This document shows positions 25,705-34,181 of a DNA stretch of 64,000 nt, one piece after another (position 1 is the stretch's first letter; each line of letters begins with the position of its first letter). The DNA lies in the NCBI RefSeq assembly GCF_003568665.1, contig NZ_QXMH01000001.1, forward strand, positions 2,170,001 to 2,234,000, given 5' to 3'. This DNA comes from Chitinophaga alhagiae (lineage in GTDB: Bacteria > Bacteroidota > Bacteroidia > Chitinophagales > Chitinophagaceae). Under the pieces are notes generated by a model. It saw nothing but the letters and a program-made list of their open reading frames with translations, did not search any database and was not told where the DNA came from. Made by a program: the position numbers and the translations under genes.

Positions 25705-26114
25705 GGCTAAATTATGCTTATGAAAAAAGGCCTTGTGGGCCAATTAACCAATGTAAATAGACCTTTCTTACCGGGCATGCCAATGCGGCGGCAACTCTGT
25801 CCATGTCTTCGGTAATGGTAGCCTGGAAGAAAAGCAATAGTGGTACAAAACGGAAAATAAGCCGCTGGGATGGAATCGTTGTTCACAACATCATATTACA
25901 CGGTATACCAGGGATACTTTGGTTTTGGTTGGTTTCTGGTGTGCCGGAATAAGCTGCGTTCAAGCACGCTGCAAGATATGCAACGGTTTCCTTTTTTCAT
26001 ACAACTTTATGGGCAAAGGTGCAGAAATACTTATTTATAGGTATTTTTTCGGGCTGAAGGGGCCGTACAGGATAATTTAGGTGGATGCGGCGCAAAAAGC
26101 CCGCTGGACGGGGG

Positions 26115-26876
26115 TTAACGGCTGGCTGTAACCGGTGCGCGGTGTACGGCGTCTGCAATTTCCTTGATGAGCGAAATATCTTTTTCAATAGCGTTGCCTA
26201 CCACAATGATGTCTGCACCGGCCTTGCAGTTCAGGTATGCTTTTTCAGCATCCCTGATGCCGCCGCCAACAATTACAGGCACATCCACCTGGCTGGCCAC
26301 GCGGTGGATCATGCTTTCGGTGATCGGTTTGCGGGCGCCGCTGCCGGCATCCATATAGATCACCTTCATGCCCAGCATGTCTCCCGCCATGGCGGTACAC
26401 ATAGCAATATCATCCTTGTCTGCTGGTATGGGCGTGGCGTTGCTGATGTAGGAAACAGTGGTGGGGGCGCCGCCGTCAATCACCATGTAGCCGGTGGAAA
26501 TTACTTCCAGCCCGCTTTTTTTAACGGCCGCGGCAGATACCACATGCTGGCCAATGAGCAGCTCGGGGTTGCGGCCGGAGATCATGGAAAGGTACAGCAA
26601 GGCATCGGCGTACCGGGAAACCTGCGAAGGGCTGCCGGGAAAGAGTATCACCGGTATGGAGCAACTGGCCTTGATCTGCTGCACCACTTCGTCAAGATGG
26701 TCAGTGATCACCAGGCTGCCGCCCAAAAAAATATAATCCACCTTCGCCTCAGTACATTTAGCAGCGAGATCGGCAATACCGACAGGGGTTACCTTGTCCG
26801 GATCGATCAGAACTGCGAATGACTTTGTACCTTTTGCCTTTCTGTCAATAAAGGAACTGTATATTTTTCTGTACAT
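26115..26876 (-). CDS. Geranylgeranylglyceryl/heptaprenylglyceryl phosphate synthase (PcrB/GGGPS family)
   Basis: 253-aa TIM-barrel enzyme that joins sn-glycerol-1-phosphate to a long polyprenyl diphosphate by an ether bond. Seen: VLIDPDKVTP near the N-terminus (Mg2+/diphosphate), DYIFLGGSLV, VILFPGSPSQ, the YMDAGSGA segment and the C-terminal phosphate-binding VPVIVGGGIRDAEKA and GADIIVVGNAIE. It fits the bacterial/archaeal GGGPS group known from Flavobacteriia and Chitinophaga. The product in bacteria is not settled. The promoter box TACATTTG lies 25 nt before ATG 26876. Confidence 0.9.
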   Translation of the reverse strand: MYRKIYSSFIDRKAKGTKSFAVLIDPDKVTPVGIADLAAKCTEAKVDYIFLGGSLVITDHLDEVVQQIKASCSIPVILFPGSPSQVSRYADALLYLSMISGRNPELLIGQHVVSAAAVKKSGLEVISTGYMVIDGGAPTTVSYISNATPIPADKDDIAMCTAMAGDMLGMKVIYMDAGSGARKPITESMIHRVASQVDVPVIVGGGIRDAEKAYLNCKAGADIIVVGNAIEKDISLIKEIADAVHRAPVTASR

Positions 26877-26901
26877 TAATTATGCATTGTTCCGGTTGAG
26901 G

Positions 26902-26909
26902 CAAATGTA
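26902..26909 (-). promoter_or_regulatory. -7 element of the GGGPS-like gene
   Basis: TACATTTG on the minus strand, ending 25 nt before the start codon. Confidence 0.55.
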
Positions 26910-27152
26910 TAAATTTTTTTCTAATAAGCCACAGTGTGAAATAAATATGCATGGTATTGATTTTGCAACTGATAGAGAGGAAAAAGAGGGCAAAAAAGGG
27001 GCCATTTGTTAATGAAGCTGACTGCCGCCATTATGCACACGCTGTGGATAATAAAAATGGGTACGGACGTCATTAAAAATTATTTTAGTAATCCCGCATC
27101 GAGAGTAGGAATATTTTCAATTTGTTTAATCCTGTTAAATTTTCTAGGGCAT

Positions 27153-30100
27153 ATGAAAAATCAAGTTAAGAAGGCTGGCGGCCTCGCCTTTACCCGTCAC
27201 TTCACACGGGATGGTGTGAGCCCATATGATCAGTTCGAGTACGAAATGCGTTCGTCAGTGATCCGGAACCCCGGTGGAGACGTGGTGTTCGAGATGAATA
27301 ATGTGGAAGTGCCCAAAGCATGGTCGCAGATAGCGACGGATATACTTGCGCAAAAATATTTCAGGAAAGCCGGTGTGCCGCAGGCAGACGGCTCCCTGGG
27401 CCGCGAAACCTCTGTGAAACAGGTAGTACACCGTATGGCCAATTGCTGGCGCGCCTGGGGCGAAAAGTACGATTATTTCGCCTCCAAGGCAGACGCCGAG
27501 GTGTTTTACGAAGAGCTGGCGTACTGCATGCTTAACCAGGCCTGCGTGCCCAACTCCCCCCAGTGGTTCAATACGGGCCTGCACGAGAGCTATGGTATTA
27601 AAGGCAAGCCGCAGGGGCATTATTATGTGGAGCAGAACACCGGCAAGCTGGAAAAATCCACCTCCGCGTATGAAAGGCCGCAGCCGCACGCCTGCTTTAT
27701 ATTAAGTGTGAGTGACGACCTGGTGAACGATGGCGGTATCATGGACCTTTGGGTACGGGAAGCCCGGATCTTCAAATACGGCTCCGGCGTGGGCACCAAC
27801 TTTTCCCAGATACGCGGGGAAGGAGAGAAACTCAGCGGTGGCGGTACTTCCAGCGGCCTGATGAGTTTCCTGAAAATAGGGGACCGCGCCGCCGGCGCCA
27901 TCAAAAGCGGCGGCACCACCCGCCGCGCCGCCAAAATGGTGTGCCTGGACCTGGACCACCCCGAAATACTGGAGTTCGTTAACTGGAAAATGGAGGAGGA
28001 GAAGAAAGTGGCCGCCCTTATTGCCGCCGGTTACTCTTCAGACTACGAAGGGGAGGCCTACCGCACCGTTTCCGGGCAAAACTCCAACAACTCGGTGAGA
28101 ATACCCAACAGCTTCTTCCACACCCTGGCCGAAGATGGCGAATGGGAGCTGAAGGGCCGTATGAACGGTAAAACTGTTAAAACGGTAAAGGCCACCGACC
28201 TCTGGAACCAGATCGCGTACGCCGCCTGGCGCTGTGCAGACCCCGGTACCCAGTACGATACCACTATCAATGAATGGCATACCTGTCCGCAGGGCGGGCG
28301 CATCAACGCCTCCAACCCCTGTTCCGAATACATGTTCCTGGACAATACGGCCTGCAACCTCGCGTCTGTGAACCTTCGGCGCTTTTTCAACGAGGGAGAC
28401 AACCGTTTTGACGTGCCCGGTTTTGAATACACGGTGAGGTTGTGGACGGTGGTGCTGGAAATTTCCGTGCTCATGGCGCAGTTCCCCTCCAAAGAGGTAG
28501 CGCAGCTGAGCTACGACTACCGTACCCTTGGCCTGGGCTATGCCAACCTCGGTTCCATGCTGATGGTGAGCGGCATTGCGTATGACAGTGATGAGGCCCG
28601 CGGCATAGCCGGCGCCATCACCGCTATCATGACCGGTATTTCTTACAAAACTTCCGCCGAGCTGGCCAGCCATCTGGGCCCCTTTGCCCGGTATGCAGAA
28701 AACCGGGAAGACATGCTGCGGGTAATGCGCAACCACCGCGCGGCCGCCTATGATGCAGCAGACGCCTACGAAGGCATAGAAATAAAACCACAGGGCATCA
28801 ACGCCCGTTTCTGCCCTGACTACCTGCTGTCTGCCGCTACCAAGGCCTGGGACGATGCCGTGCAGCTGGGTGAAAAACATGGCTACCGCAATGCGCAAGC
28901 CACGGTAATTGCCCCCACCGGTACTATTGGCCTGGTAATGGATTGCGATACCACTGGCGTAGAGCCGGATTTTGCCCTTGTGAAGTTCAAAAAACTGAGC
29001 GGCGGCGGTTATTTCAAGATCATTAACCAGTCTATTCCCACCGCCCTGCGCAACCTGGGGTATAAGGAGAACGAGATCCGCGCCATTGTGGATTACGCCA
29101 AAGGTACCGGCAACTTTGCCGGCGCACCTTACATCAACACACAGTCCCTCAGCGAAAAAGGCTTTATTTCGGAAGAACTGAAAAAGCTGGATACGGCCGT
29201 GGCCTCTTCTTTCGATATCAGTTTTGTGTTCAACGTATACACCCTCGGTGAAGAGTGCTTGCAGCGGCTTGGTTTCAAACCGGAACAGTACTTCAGCCTC
29301 GAGTTCAGCCTGCTGCACGAGCTGGGCTTTACAGATGAGCAGATAGAGGCCGCCAATGATTACGTGTGCGGTACCATGACGGTAGAAGGAGCGCCCTACC
29401 TGAAGGAGGCGCACCTGCCGGTGTTTGATTGCGCCAATAAATGCGGCAAGCATGGAGAGCGTTACATTCATCCGCATGGCCACATCCGCATGATGGCCGC
29501 CGCGCAACCCTTTATTTCCGGGGCTATTTCCAAAACCATCAACCTGCCCAACGAGGCTGTAGTGGAAGAAATTACGGATGCCTACAAACTGAGCTGGGAC
29601 CTGGGCCTGAAAGCCTGTGCGCTCTACCGGGACGGGTCCAAACTGAGCCAGCCGCTCAGCAACAAAAGCGACAAAAAGAAAAAATCGGCCGAAGGGGCAG
29701 ACACTGCGTCTGAAGCAGCGGCGGCCCAGATCATTGACATGAACAAGCTCACCATAGACGAGCTGCTGGAAGAGCTGAACAAACGCATGATTGCCAGCGC
29801 GGACACTTCGCTGAAAAGGGCGCTTTCCCGCATTGTGGAGAGAAAAACCCTGCCGGCCAAGCGCAGGGGCTTTACCCAGAAGGCAAAAGTAGGCGGCCAG
29901 CCCATCTTCCTGCGCACCGGGGAGTATAATGACGGTACGCTGGGAGAAATATTCATAGACCTGGCCAAGGAAGGGTCTACTCTGCGCAGCCTTATGAACT
30001 GCTTTGCCATAGCAGTGTCTGTTGGCCTGCAGTACGGCGTGCCGCTGGAAGAGTTTGTAGACAAGTTCGTGTTCACCCGGTTTGAGCCGGCAGGTATGGT

Positions 30101-30479
30101 AGACCATCCCAACATCCGTTCTTCCACCTCGCTGATAGATTATATTTTCAGGGTGCTGGGTTATGAATACCTGGGGCGAACTGATCTTGTACACATCCTG
30201 GACGCACCGGGCAATACCGGTGAAGAAGAATGGGACGAGCCGGTAGTAAAACCCGAGCTTTCCAACATAAGGGTGGTTAGCCAGGCTCCGGCGTCGGCTA
30301 CTCCCAAAGCGGCCAAACCGCAGGCAGTAGCGGCATCCAGCGGAGAAAGCAGCACGCAGGATTACATGCGCAGCATGCAGAGCGATGCGCCGGCCTGTAA
30401 CACCTGCGGCCATATCACAGTGCGCTCCGGTACCTGCTACAAATGCCTGAATTGCGGCAACAGCATGGGTTGTAGCTGA
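27153..30479 (+). CDS. nrdJ: Adenosylcobalamin-dependent (class II) ribonucleotide reductase
   Basis: 1108 aa. It reduces ribonucleotides to deoxyribonucleotides using a B12-derived radical, independent of oxygen. Visible: [24 protein letters not shown] in part (NPCSE active-site motif), the [19 protein letters not shown] stretch, a helical C-terminal extension typical of the TIGR02504-type long class II enzymes, and a terminal zinc-binding CNTCG...[11 protein letters not shown] 27153 is chosen because the protein core starts there; an upstream in-frame start at 27006 would add 49 residues with no conservation. The gene stands alone with 276 bp non-coding upstream. Confidence 0.94.
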   Translation: MKNQVKKAGGLAFTRHFTRDGVSPYDQFEYEMRSSVIRNPGGDVVFEMNNVEVPKAWSQIATDILAQKYFRKAGVPQADGSLGRETSVKQVVHRMANCWRAWGEKYDYFASKADAEVFYEELAYCMLNQACVPNSPQWFNTGLHESYGIKGKPQGHYYVEQNTGKLEKSTSAYERPQPHACFILSVSDDLVNDGGIMDLWVREARIFKYGSGVGTNFSQIRGEGEKLSGGGTSSGLMSFLKIGDRAAGAIKSGGTTRRAAKMVCLDLDHPEILEFVNWKMEEEKKVAALIAAGYSSDYEGEAYRTVSGQNSNNSVRIPNSFFHTLAEDGEWELKGRMNGKTVKTVKATDLWNQIAYAAWRCADPGTQYDTTINEWHTCPQGGRINASNPCSEYMFLDNTACNLASVNLRRFFNEGDNRFDVPGFEYTVRLWTVVLEISVLMAQFPSKEVAQLSYDYRTLGLGYANLGSMLMVSGIAYDSDEARGIAGAITAIMTGISYKTSAELASHLGPFARYAENREDMLRVMRNHRAAAYDAADAYEGIEIKPQGINARFCPDYLLSAATKAWDDAVQLGEKHGYRNAQATVIAPTGTIGLVMDCDTTGVEPDFALVKFKKLSGGGYFKIINQSIPTALRNLGYKENEIRAIVDYAKGTGNFAGAPYINTQSLSEKGFISEELKKLDTAVASSFDISFVFNVYTLGEECLQRLGFKPEQYFSLEFSLLHELGFTDEQIEAANDYVCGTMTVEGAPYLKEAHLPVFDCANKCGKHGERYIHPHGHIRMMAAAQPFISGAISKTINLPNEAVVEEITDAYKLSWDLGLKACALYRDGSKLSQPLSNKSDKKKKSAEGADTASEAAAAQIIDMNKLTIDELLEELNKRMIASADTSLKRALSRIVERKTLPAKRRGFTQKAKVGGQPIFLRTGEYNDGTLGEIFIDLAKEGSTLRSLMNCFAIAVSVGLQYGVPLEEFVDKFVFTRFEPAGMVDHPNIRSSTSLIDYIFRVLGYEYLGRTDLVHILDAPGNTGEEEWDEPVVKPELSNIRVVSQAPASATPKAAKPQAVAASSGESSTQDYMRSMQSDAPACNTCGHITVRSGTCYKCLNCGNSMGCS

Positions 30480-30639
30480 TGTGTTTAGGAGTGCTTAACA
30501 AACGCCGCGCGGAAAGAGCAAAAGACCGCTTCTCTGAAAGCAGCGGTGGCAGGGAGTTTCTGGGGATTGAAGCAAGCAATTACTTTGTTAATTATTTGTT
30601 ATTCAACCCTGAAAATTTCAAATAAAGTTAACACTGATA

Positions 30640-30716
30640 TACCTTTGTATACAAATAGGGTTTTCATAGGATAGTAACAAATTGAGGGCGCTTTTCTAAG
30701 TGCCCTTTCTCTTTTT
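30640..30716 (+). ncRNA. Candidate small RNA 1
   Basis: A -7 box TACCTTTG (30640-30647) is followed about 40 nt later by the hairpin AGGGC(G)CTT...AAG(T)GCCCT (30684-30705) and a T-rich tract to 30716. A transcript of about 60 nt would have no room for a protein. The hairpin could instead be the distant nrdJ terminator. Confidence 0.4.
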
Positions 30717-31002
30717 AATTACGCTATGGTAAAGGATTTGGGGAAACAGGGATGTTTCCTTTTTTTATGCCCTTCGGCCTGCGCAAACGTGCTCTTCAAC
30801 AGGTCTGTATCATTTGTTTTCCGGAAGAATGTGACGTGAATTGAAACACCGGATAAGGCGTCTATTTTACCTGAACCGGTTTTGCAGAATTTATCCGCAG
30901 CTTCAGCAGCTTTAATACCCGGAAAATTACGCCTTTTCCCGCTACTACAGGGCTTTTTGGGAAGTATCCCGCTACAGCAAGGACTTTAGGCCGTTCTGAA
31001 CA

Positions 31003-31200
31003 AACCTGCAACGAACAATCAAACTTTTGGCAATTGTTCGTCCATCTCCGTGGGGAGCTTCGTTACAGGTTCTTTCTGAATGGTCTTTTTACTCTGCCGG
31101 GAAGGTAGCAGCTCCCCGTTTGGCTCCCCGGCCCGGCAACCTTACCCGGCTGTCTTATAGTACGTACCTCCCTGGCAGGCAGATAAGATTGCCGCGGCCG
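31003..31200. repeat. Cluster of nested inverted repeats
   Basis: AACCTGcAACGAA (31004-31016) is inverted as TTCGTtACAGGTT (31059-31071); inside, CGAACAAT (31012-31019) pairs with ATTGTTCG (31033-31040). GGGGAGCT (31052-31059) pairs with AGCTCCCC (31109-31116). GGCtgTCTTAT (31149-31159) pairs with ATAAGAttGCC (31182-31192). The mutually exclusive pairings look like a structured RNA; no known class is assigned. Confidence 0.45.
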
Positions 31201-31401
31201 GGGCGGCCTCCGGATCTTTCATTTGTTAATAAGAACAGGGCGATGAGCTGTTTTTTTGTGGCAGAGCACTACCAAAACTTACGTTTTAGTTCGATTTTGT
31301 TTAAAAAATGCGCTTTTAATTTGTTGTTTTTAATTTTCGGCGGCTTATTTTGATGTTTTTGAATATTCATAGCAGTCCTGTACTATTTATTCAATTTATT
31401 T

Positions 31402-31535
31402 TATATTTGTTAAAGTATTAATTTTTTATATGGTTACTGTCCTATGAAAAACCAAATATTCCTACACCGCGAGAATCTTCTTGCAAAGTAAATGACTCTC
31501 GAAAGCAATGGATTTTTCCATTGCTTTTGTTTTTT
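31402..31535 (+). ncRNA. Candidate small RNA 2 (with possible 15-codon frame)
   Basis: TATATTTG (31402-31409) and the perfect hairpin AAAGCAATGGA/TCCATTGCTTT (31502-31527) with TGTTTTTT bound a transcript of about 120 nt. It holds an ATG frame of 15 codons (31444-31491) and an inner CGAGA/TCTCG pair. No gene lies downstream on this strand, so leader-peptide attenuation is unlikely. Confidence 0.45.
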
Positions 31536-31590
31536 AGAAAGAGGCGTAAACTGAAGGAAGGAATTAAACGAAACCCTAAAACGAAGTCCC

Positions 31591-32343
31591 TCAGACTGGA
31601 AGCAGATCACAGAAAAAGAACCGGGTATCCCAATGGGCCGGTTCGTCTTTTACCGTATTGTTTTCTTTGCCATCATCTTTATAGCAATTACCTCCCTGGC
31701 TGGAGGCCGGGGTGTACGCTCTTTCAACCGTTTCACCTACCTGGAATGGCACAGGTGCGGCAAAGAGGGGGCCGTCAAACACAAAACTGTGGAACTCGCC
31801 GTTCTCGCCGCAAGGGTCTACCCCGGGCGGGAGATCGGCGAGAAAGGCCTCATCGATCAGCCGCCCCGCAAAAGAAGCCGGCAGGTACCGCGCATTGACG
31901 CATACAATAATGGCCTTGAACCCGGCCCTGATAAAATCCCGCACCAGGGCTGCACTATTGCGTTCCCACAGGGGAAAAACCCCTTCCATGCCGGCTTTGG
32001 CGAGCTGTTTTTCCCGGTAGGCGCGGAGGTCTTCCAGGAAAATATCCCCGAAAACGGCGTGGCGGATGCCTTCCGCCCGCAGGGCGGCCAGTTCTTCCGT
32101 CATGATGCGGTCATAATCTTCCATAGAAGCGTTTTCCGGCAGGTACGCCTTTTTGAGGGCAATGCCTGTTTGCCGGGCCTGTTCATCCAGCAGTTCCTCC
32201 CGCACGCCGTGCATGGATACGCGCCGGAAAGCCCCGCTAAGGGTGGTAAAAAGGTACCGGACCTGCCAGCTGCCTTCCTGTTGGAGCTGCCAGAGGGCAA
32301 AAGTGGCGTCTTTTCCCCCGCTCCAGTTTATGTAAGCGTTCAT
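31591..32343 (-). CDS. Dph6-like ATP-pyrophosphatase (adenine nucleotide alpha hydrolase fold)
   Basis: 250 aa. The N-terminal PP-loop is INWSGGKDATFALW (SGGKD). Downstream segments such as GIRHAVFGDIFLED, FPLWERNSAAL and GVDPCGENGEFHSFVFDGP match the Dph6/MJ0570-type family. In eukaryotes Dph6 amidates diphthine on EF2; bacteria lack diphthamide, so the substrate here is unknown, with an amidation/thiolation-like adenylation likely. ATG 32343 is chosen since the PP-loop begins directly after. The C-terminal 30 residues are hydrophilic and not conserved. Confidence 0.82.
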   Translation of the reverse strand: MNAYINWSGGKDATFALWQLQQEGSWQVRYLFTTLSGAFRRVSMHGVREELLDEQARQTGIALKKAYLPENASMEDYDRIMTEELAALRAEGIRHAVFGDIFLEDLRAYREKQLAKAGMEGVFPLWERNSAALVRDFIRAGFKAIIVCVNARYLPASFAGRLIDEAFLADLPPGVDPCGENGEFHSFVFDGPLFAAPVPFQVGETVERAYTPASSQGGNCYKDDGKENNTVKDEPAHWDTRFFFCDLLPV

Positions 32344-32730
32344 TGCCGTAAAAATAAAGGAAAGGGCCATAAAAAGGCCAATTCCCGCCGGCTGCCCCGT
32401 GGCCGGGCCTTTGGCAGATGGCGCAGCAGGGGCAAGAACGTGGGCCAGGCAGGGGATAGGCCTGCACGGTAGTGCCTTCCGGAAGCGAATACCCCGGGCA
32501 GTAAGCGGCGTTCAGCAGCAAAAAAAGTGTTGTCCGCCTGGTTTTCGGCCCTACCCCGAAAGATTTTTGCTGAAATTTGCAACTTTTCGGCAACCGGCTC
32601 GTCTTTTTAGTATACTGCTCCGGTTAACATTGTAAAATCAGCATTTGGTACCGTGAAAACGCCTGTTTGTAACGCTGACAGTATTTTATATTATTTATTT
32701 TGTATTTTTAGGTCATTAAAATTTACCCTT
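32344..32730. other. 387-bp non-coding gap between divergent genes
   Basis: GC-rich next to the Dph6-like gene and AT-rich near 32690. A Cys/Pro-rich minus-strand frame is present but has no start or motif support. A TGTATTTTTA stretch at 32700-32709 may be the -7 element of the gene at 32731. Confidence 0.4.
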
Positions 32731-33213
32731 ATGAAAAAGCTGTTGTTTTTGATGGTACTGGGTATGGTAACCACTACTGCAGCGTTCGCCAATAATGGCG
32801 AAAAAGGATTTAACAACGGCGATAAAACCGACAAAGGGGCTAAAGCCAAAACTGCCAACAGGCTGGAAGAGTTCATATGGACCCTTCCGCAAGGAGGCAG
32901 GGTTGAAAAAGTGGATGAGTCTGACGTACAAAAAGCTATTGTAGACCTGTACAAATGGTATTTGCAGAACGAAACCCGTATCAATAATAGTCCCTCCGTT
33001 AATGGCGAAGAGGAAGATAACATAGTTGCTCCTTTCAAGGTAGACCGCAAGGTGTTACAACAGTACCTGAAATTCATCAAAAAGAATTTCCCCGGGCTGA
33101 ATGAAGAGGACCTGATGGATAAAAGCAATGCTGCTTCCGCTAACCGTAAAGCCGCGCCGGTGTCTTATTCTCCTGACCTGGACGCACCGGTATCCTTGAG
33201 CGCTTCAAAATAA
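32731..33213 (+). CDS. Hypothetical secreted protein, 160 aa
   Basis: No family recognised. Residues 1-20 form a signal peptide (KKLLFLMVLGMVTTTAAFAN). The mature part is charged and begins with Asn/Lys/Gly-rich sequence, then a helical core (VQKAIVDLYKWYLQNETRI, VLQQYLKFIKKNFPGLNEED) and an Ala/Ser-rich tail. It would be periplasmic. ATG 32731 begins the signal peptide; an earlier in-frame ATG at 32653 would bury it. A YcxB-like gene follows after 17 bp. Confidence 0.72.
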   Translation: MKKLLFLMVLGMVTTTAAFANNGEKGFNNGDKTDKGAKAKTANRLEEFIWTLPQGGRVEKVDESDVQKAIVDLYKWYLQNETRINNSPSVNGEEEDNIVAPFKVDRKVLQQYLKFIKKNFPGLNEEDLMDKSNAASANRKAAPVSYSPDLDAPVSLSASK

Positions 33214-33230
33214 TTTCGTAAGTTCGTTGA

Positions 33231-33731
33231 ATGCATTTTCTGCAGTTCACTTACAACAAGGAAGAGGTTATTCATGCATTACGTTTCCACTTTCTGCGGC
33301 GCGGCGAAATAAAGGTATTTCGTAATACCCTTATTATTTTGCTGATAGCCACCGTAGCCGGTTACCTGTTCAGGGTAGTGAACTTCAACGCCTTGCTGGG
33401 CATTGCGCTCATGATGGTGATACTGGGCTGGGCCTTCTGGTACCTGCTGCCCGTTTCCACTTACAACAAAGCTGCTACATTTAAAGACAATATACGCCTG
33501 CGCTACAATGAAGAAGGCATGGCCATTGCCACCGGCCAGGGAGAGCGGGCGGTGCCCTGGGAAAAATTCTCCCAGATCATTGAAACAAAATCTTTCTTTT
33601 TCCTGTATCGTGACAAGCGGAGTTTTTTCCTGATACCTACCAGCGCTTTTGAGAATGAAGAAGCGCTGAACGGGTTCAGCAAGCTGATGCAGTCCATTTT
33701 TAGTGATTACCGGCGGCTGAACGGCGCCTGA
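33231..33731 (+). CDS. YcxB-like membrane protein
   Basis: 166 aa. Two adjacent transmembrane helices (about 30-50 and 54-76) are followed by a C-terminal YcxB-like domain with RLRYNEEGMAIATGQGE, VPWEKFSQIIETKSFFFLY and FFLIPTSAFENEE. The family's function is unknown. It probably shares a transcript with the secreted protein gene upstream and converges on the GNAT gene. Confidence 0.75.
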   Translation: MHFLQFTYNKEEVIHALRFHFLRRGEIKVFRNTLIILLIATVAGYLFRVVNFNALLGIALMMVILGWAFWYLLPVSTYNKAATFKDNIRLRYNEEGMAIATGQGERAVPWEKFSQIIETKSFFFLYRDKRSFFLIPTSAFENEEALNGFSKLMQSIFSDYRRLNGA

Positions 33732-33737
33732 GGCCGG

Positions 33738-34169
33738 TTAAAGCTGCTTGTACATTTCGTAATGTGGAATACCCACTTCCACAAATTCTTCCCCTCTTAC
33801 CTGATACCCGTTTTTGGCATAAAAAGGCAGGGCTTCCTTGCGGGCATGCATCATCAGTTCTGTAAAGCCTGCGGCCCGCGCCTGTCCTTCCGCAAAAGCC
33901 AATATGCCACTGCCGGTACCTTTACCTTGCAAGCCATTGTCTACGGCCATCTGGCGCAATTGTACGGTTGCTTCGTTCAGGGGGCTTAATATGCAGCAGC
34001 CCAGCAGGACATCGCCTTCAAAACAGCCGATCAGCACATCGTTGATTTCCTGCTGCAGGTATTCCGGGGAGAAGGTAAGGCCCAGGGGCTGGCGCAGTAT
34101 TTTGTCTCGCAGGGCAATCATGGCCTGGTAGTCGCAACTGCCAAATTCAATGGTACGCAGGGTGCTCAT
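33738..34169 (-). CDS. GNAT-family N-acetyltransferase
   Basis: 143 aa. The acetyl-CoA binding motif A is VQLRQMAVDNGLQGKGTGSGIL in part (QGKGTG), followed by motif B-like PFYAKNGYQVRGEEFVEVG. It resembles the ElaA/YitI-like small GNAT group; the substrate is unknown. It lies 12 bp behind the PRPP-synthetase-like gene and is likely co-transcribed with it. Confidence 0.85.
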   Translation of the reverse strand: MSTLRTIEFGSCDYQAMIALRDKILRQPLGLTFSPEYLQQEINDVLIGCFEGDVLLGCCILSPLNEATVQLRQMAVDNGLQGKGTGSGILAFAEGQARAAGFTELMMHARKEALPFYAKNGYQVRGEEFVEVGIPHYEMYKQL

Positions 34170-34181
34170 ATGGCAAATGTA

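Larger units (their letters stand above)
25592..26114. other. 523-bp non-coding gap with two opposed terminators
   Basis: The left end carries the LytTR gene terminator and, 20 bp on, a separate minus-strand terminator at 25675-25704. The rest has no convincing gene; a 34-codon minus-strand frame (25896-26000) starts 16 nt after a near-consensus CACCTTTG and is only a weak candidate. Confidence 0.5.
30480..31590. other. 1.1-kb region without a protein gene
   Basis: Short open frames here lack normal codon use and homology cues. The region has two promoter-plus-terminator units (30640-30716 and 31402-31535) and, between them, a GC-rich part with nested inverted repeats at about 31000-31200. 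The base composition changes sharply: 31260-31450 is very AT-rich. Confidence 0.6.

Noticed and set aside
25896..26000. 34-codon minus-strand frame in the 523-bp gap
   Set aside because: The promoter box is one base off and no family or conservation evidence is available; kept only as a possibility in the findings.
26794..27012. Small plus-strand frame overlapping the GGGPS-like gene start
   Set aside because: It covers the promoter and N-terminus of the GGGPS-like gene and has no features of its own.
28038..30413. Long open frame antisense to the class II RNR gene (791 codons)
   Set aside because: Shadow of a confidently identified gene; no motifs, no promoter and no independent conservation signal.
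31081..31120. SRP (4.5S) RNA apical loop
   Set aside because: CCGGGAAGGTAGCAGC resembles the conserved loop, but the flanking strands do not pair as SRP RNA and the loop would be a pentaloop; left as an unknown structured element.
31027..31353. 108-codon plus-strand frame in the 1.1-kb gap
   Set aside because: Starts with TTG, covers the inverted-repeat cluster and runs into AT-rich DNA; composition is not protein-like.
32237..32593. Cys/Pro-rich minus-strand frame overlapping the Dph6-like gene
   Set aside because: Overlaps the true gene start in another frame, and the Cys pattern does not match a known metal-binding family.
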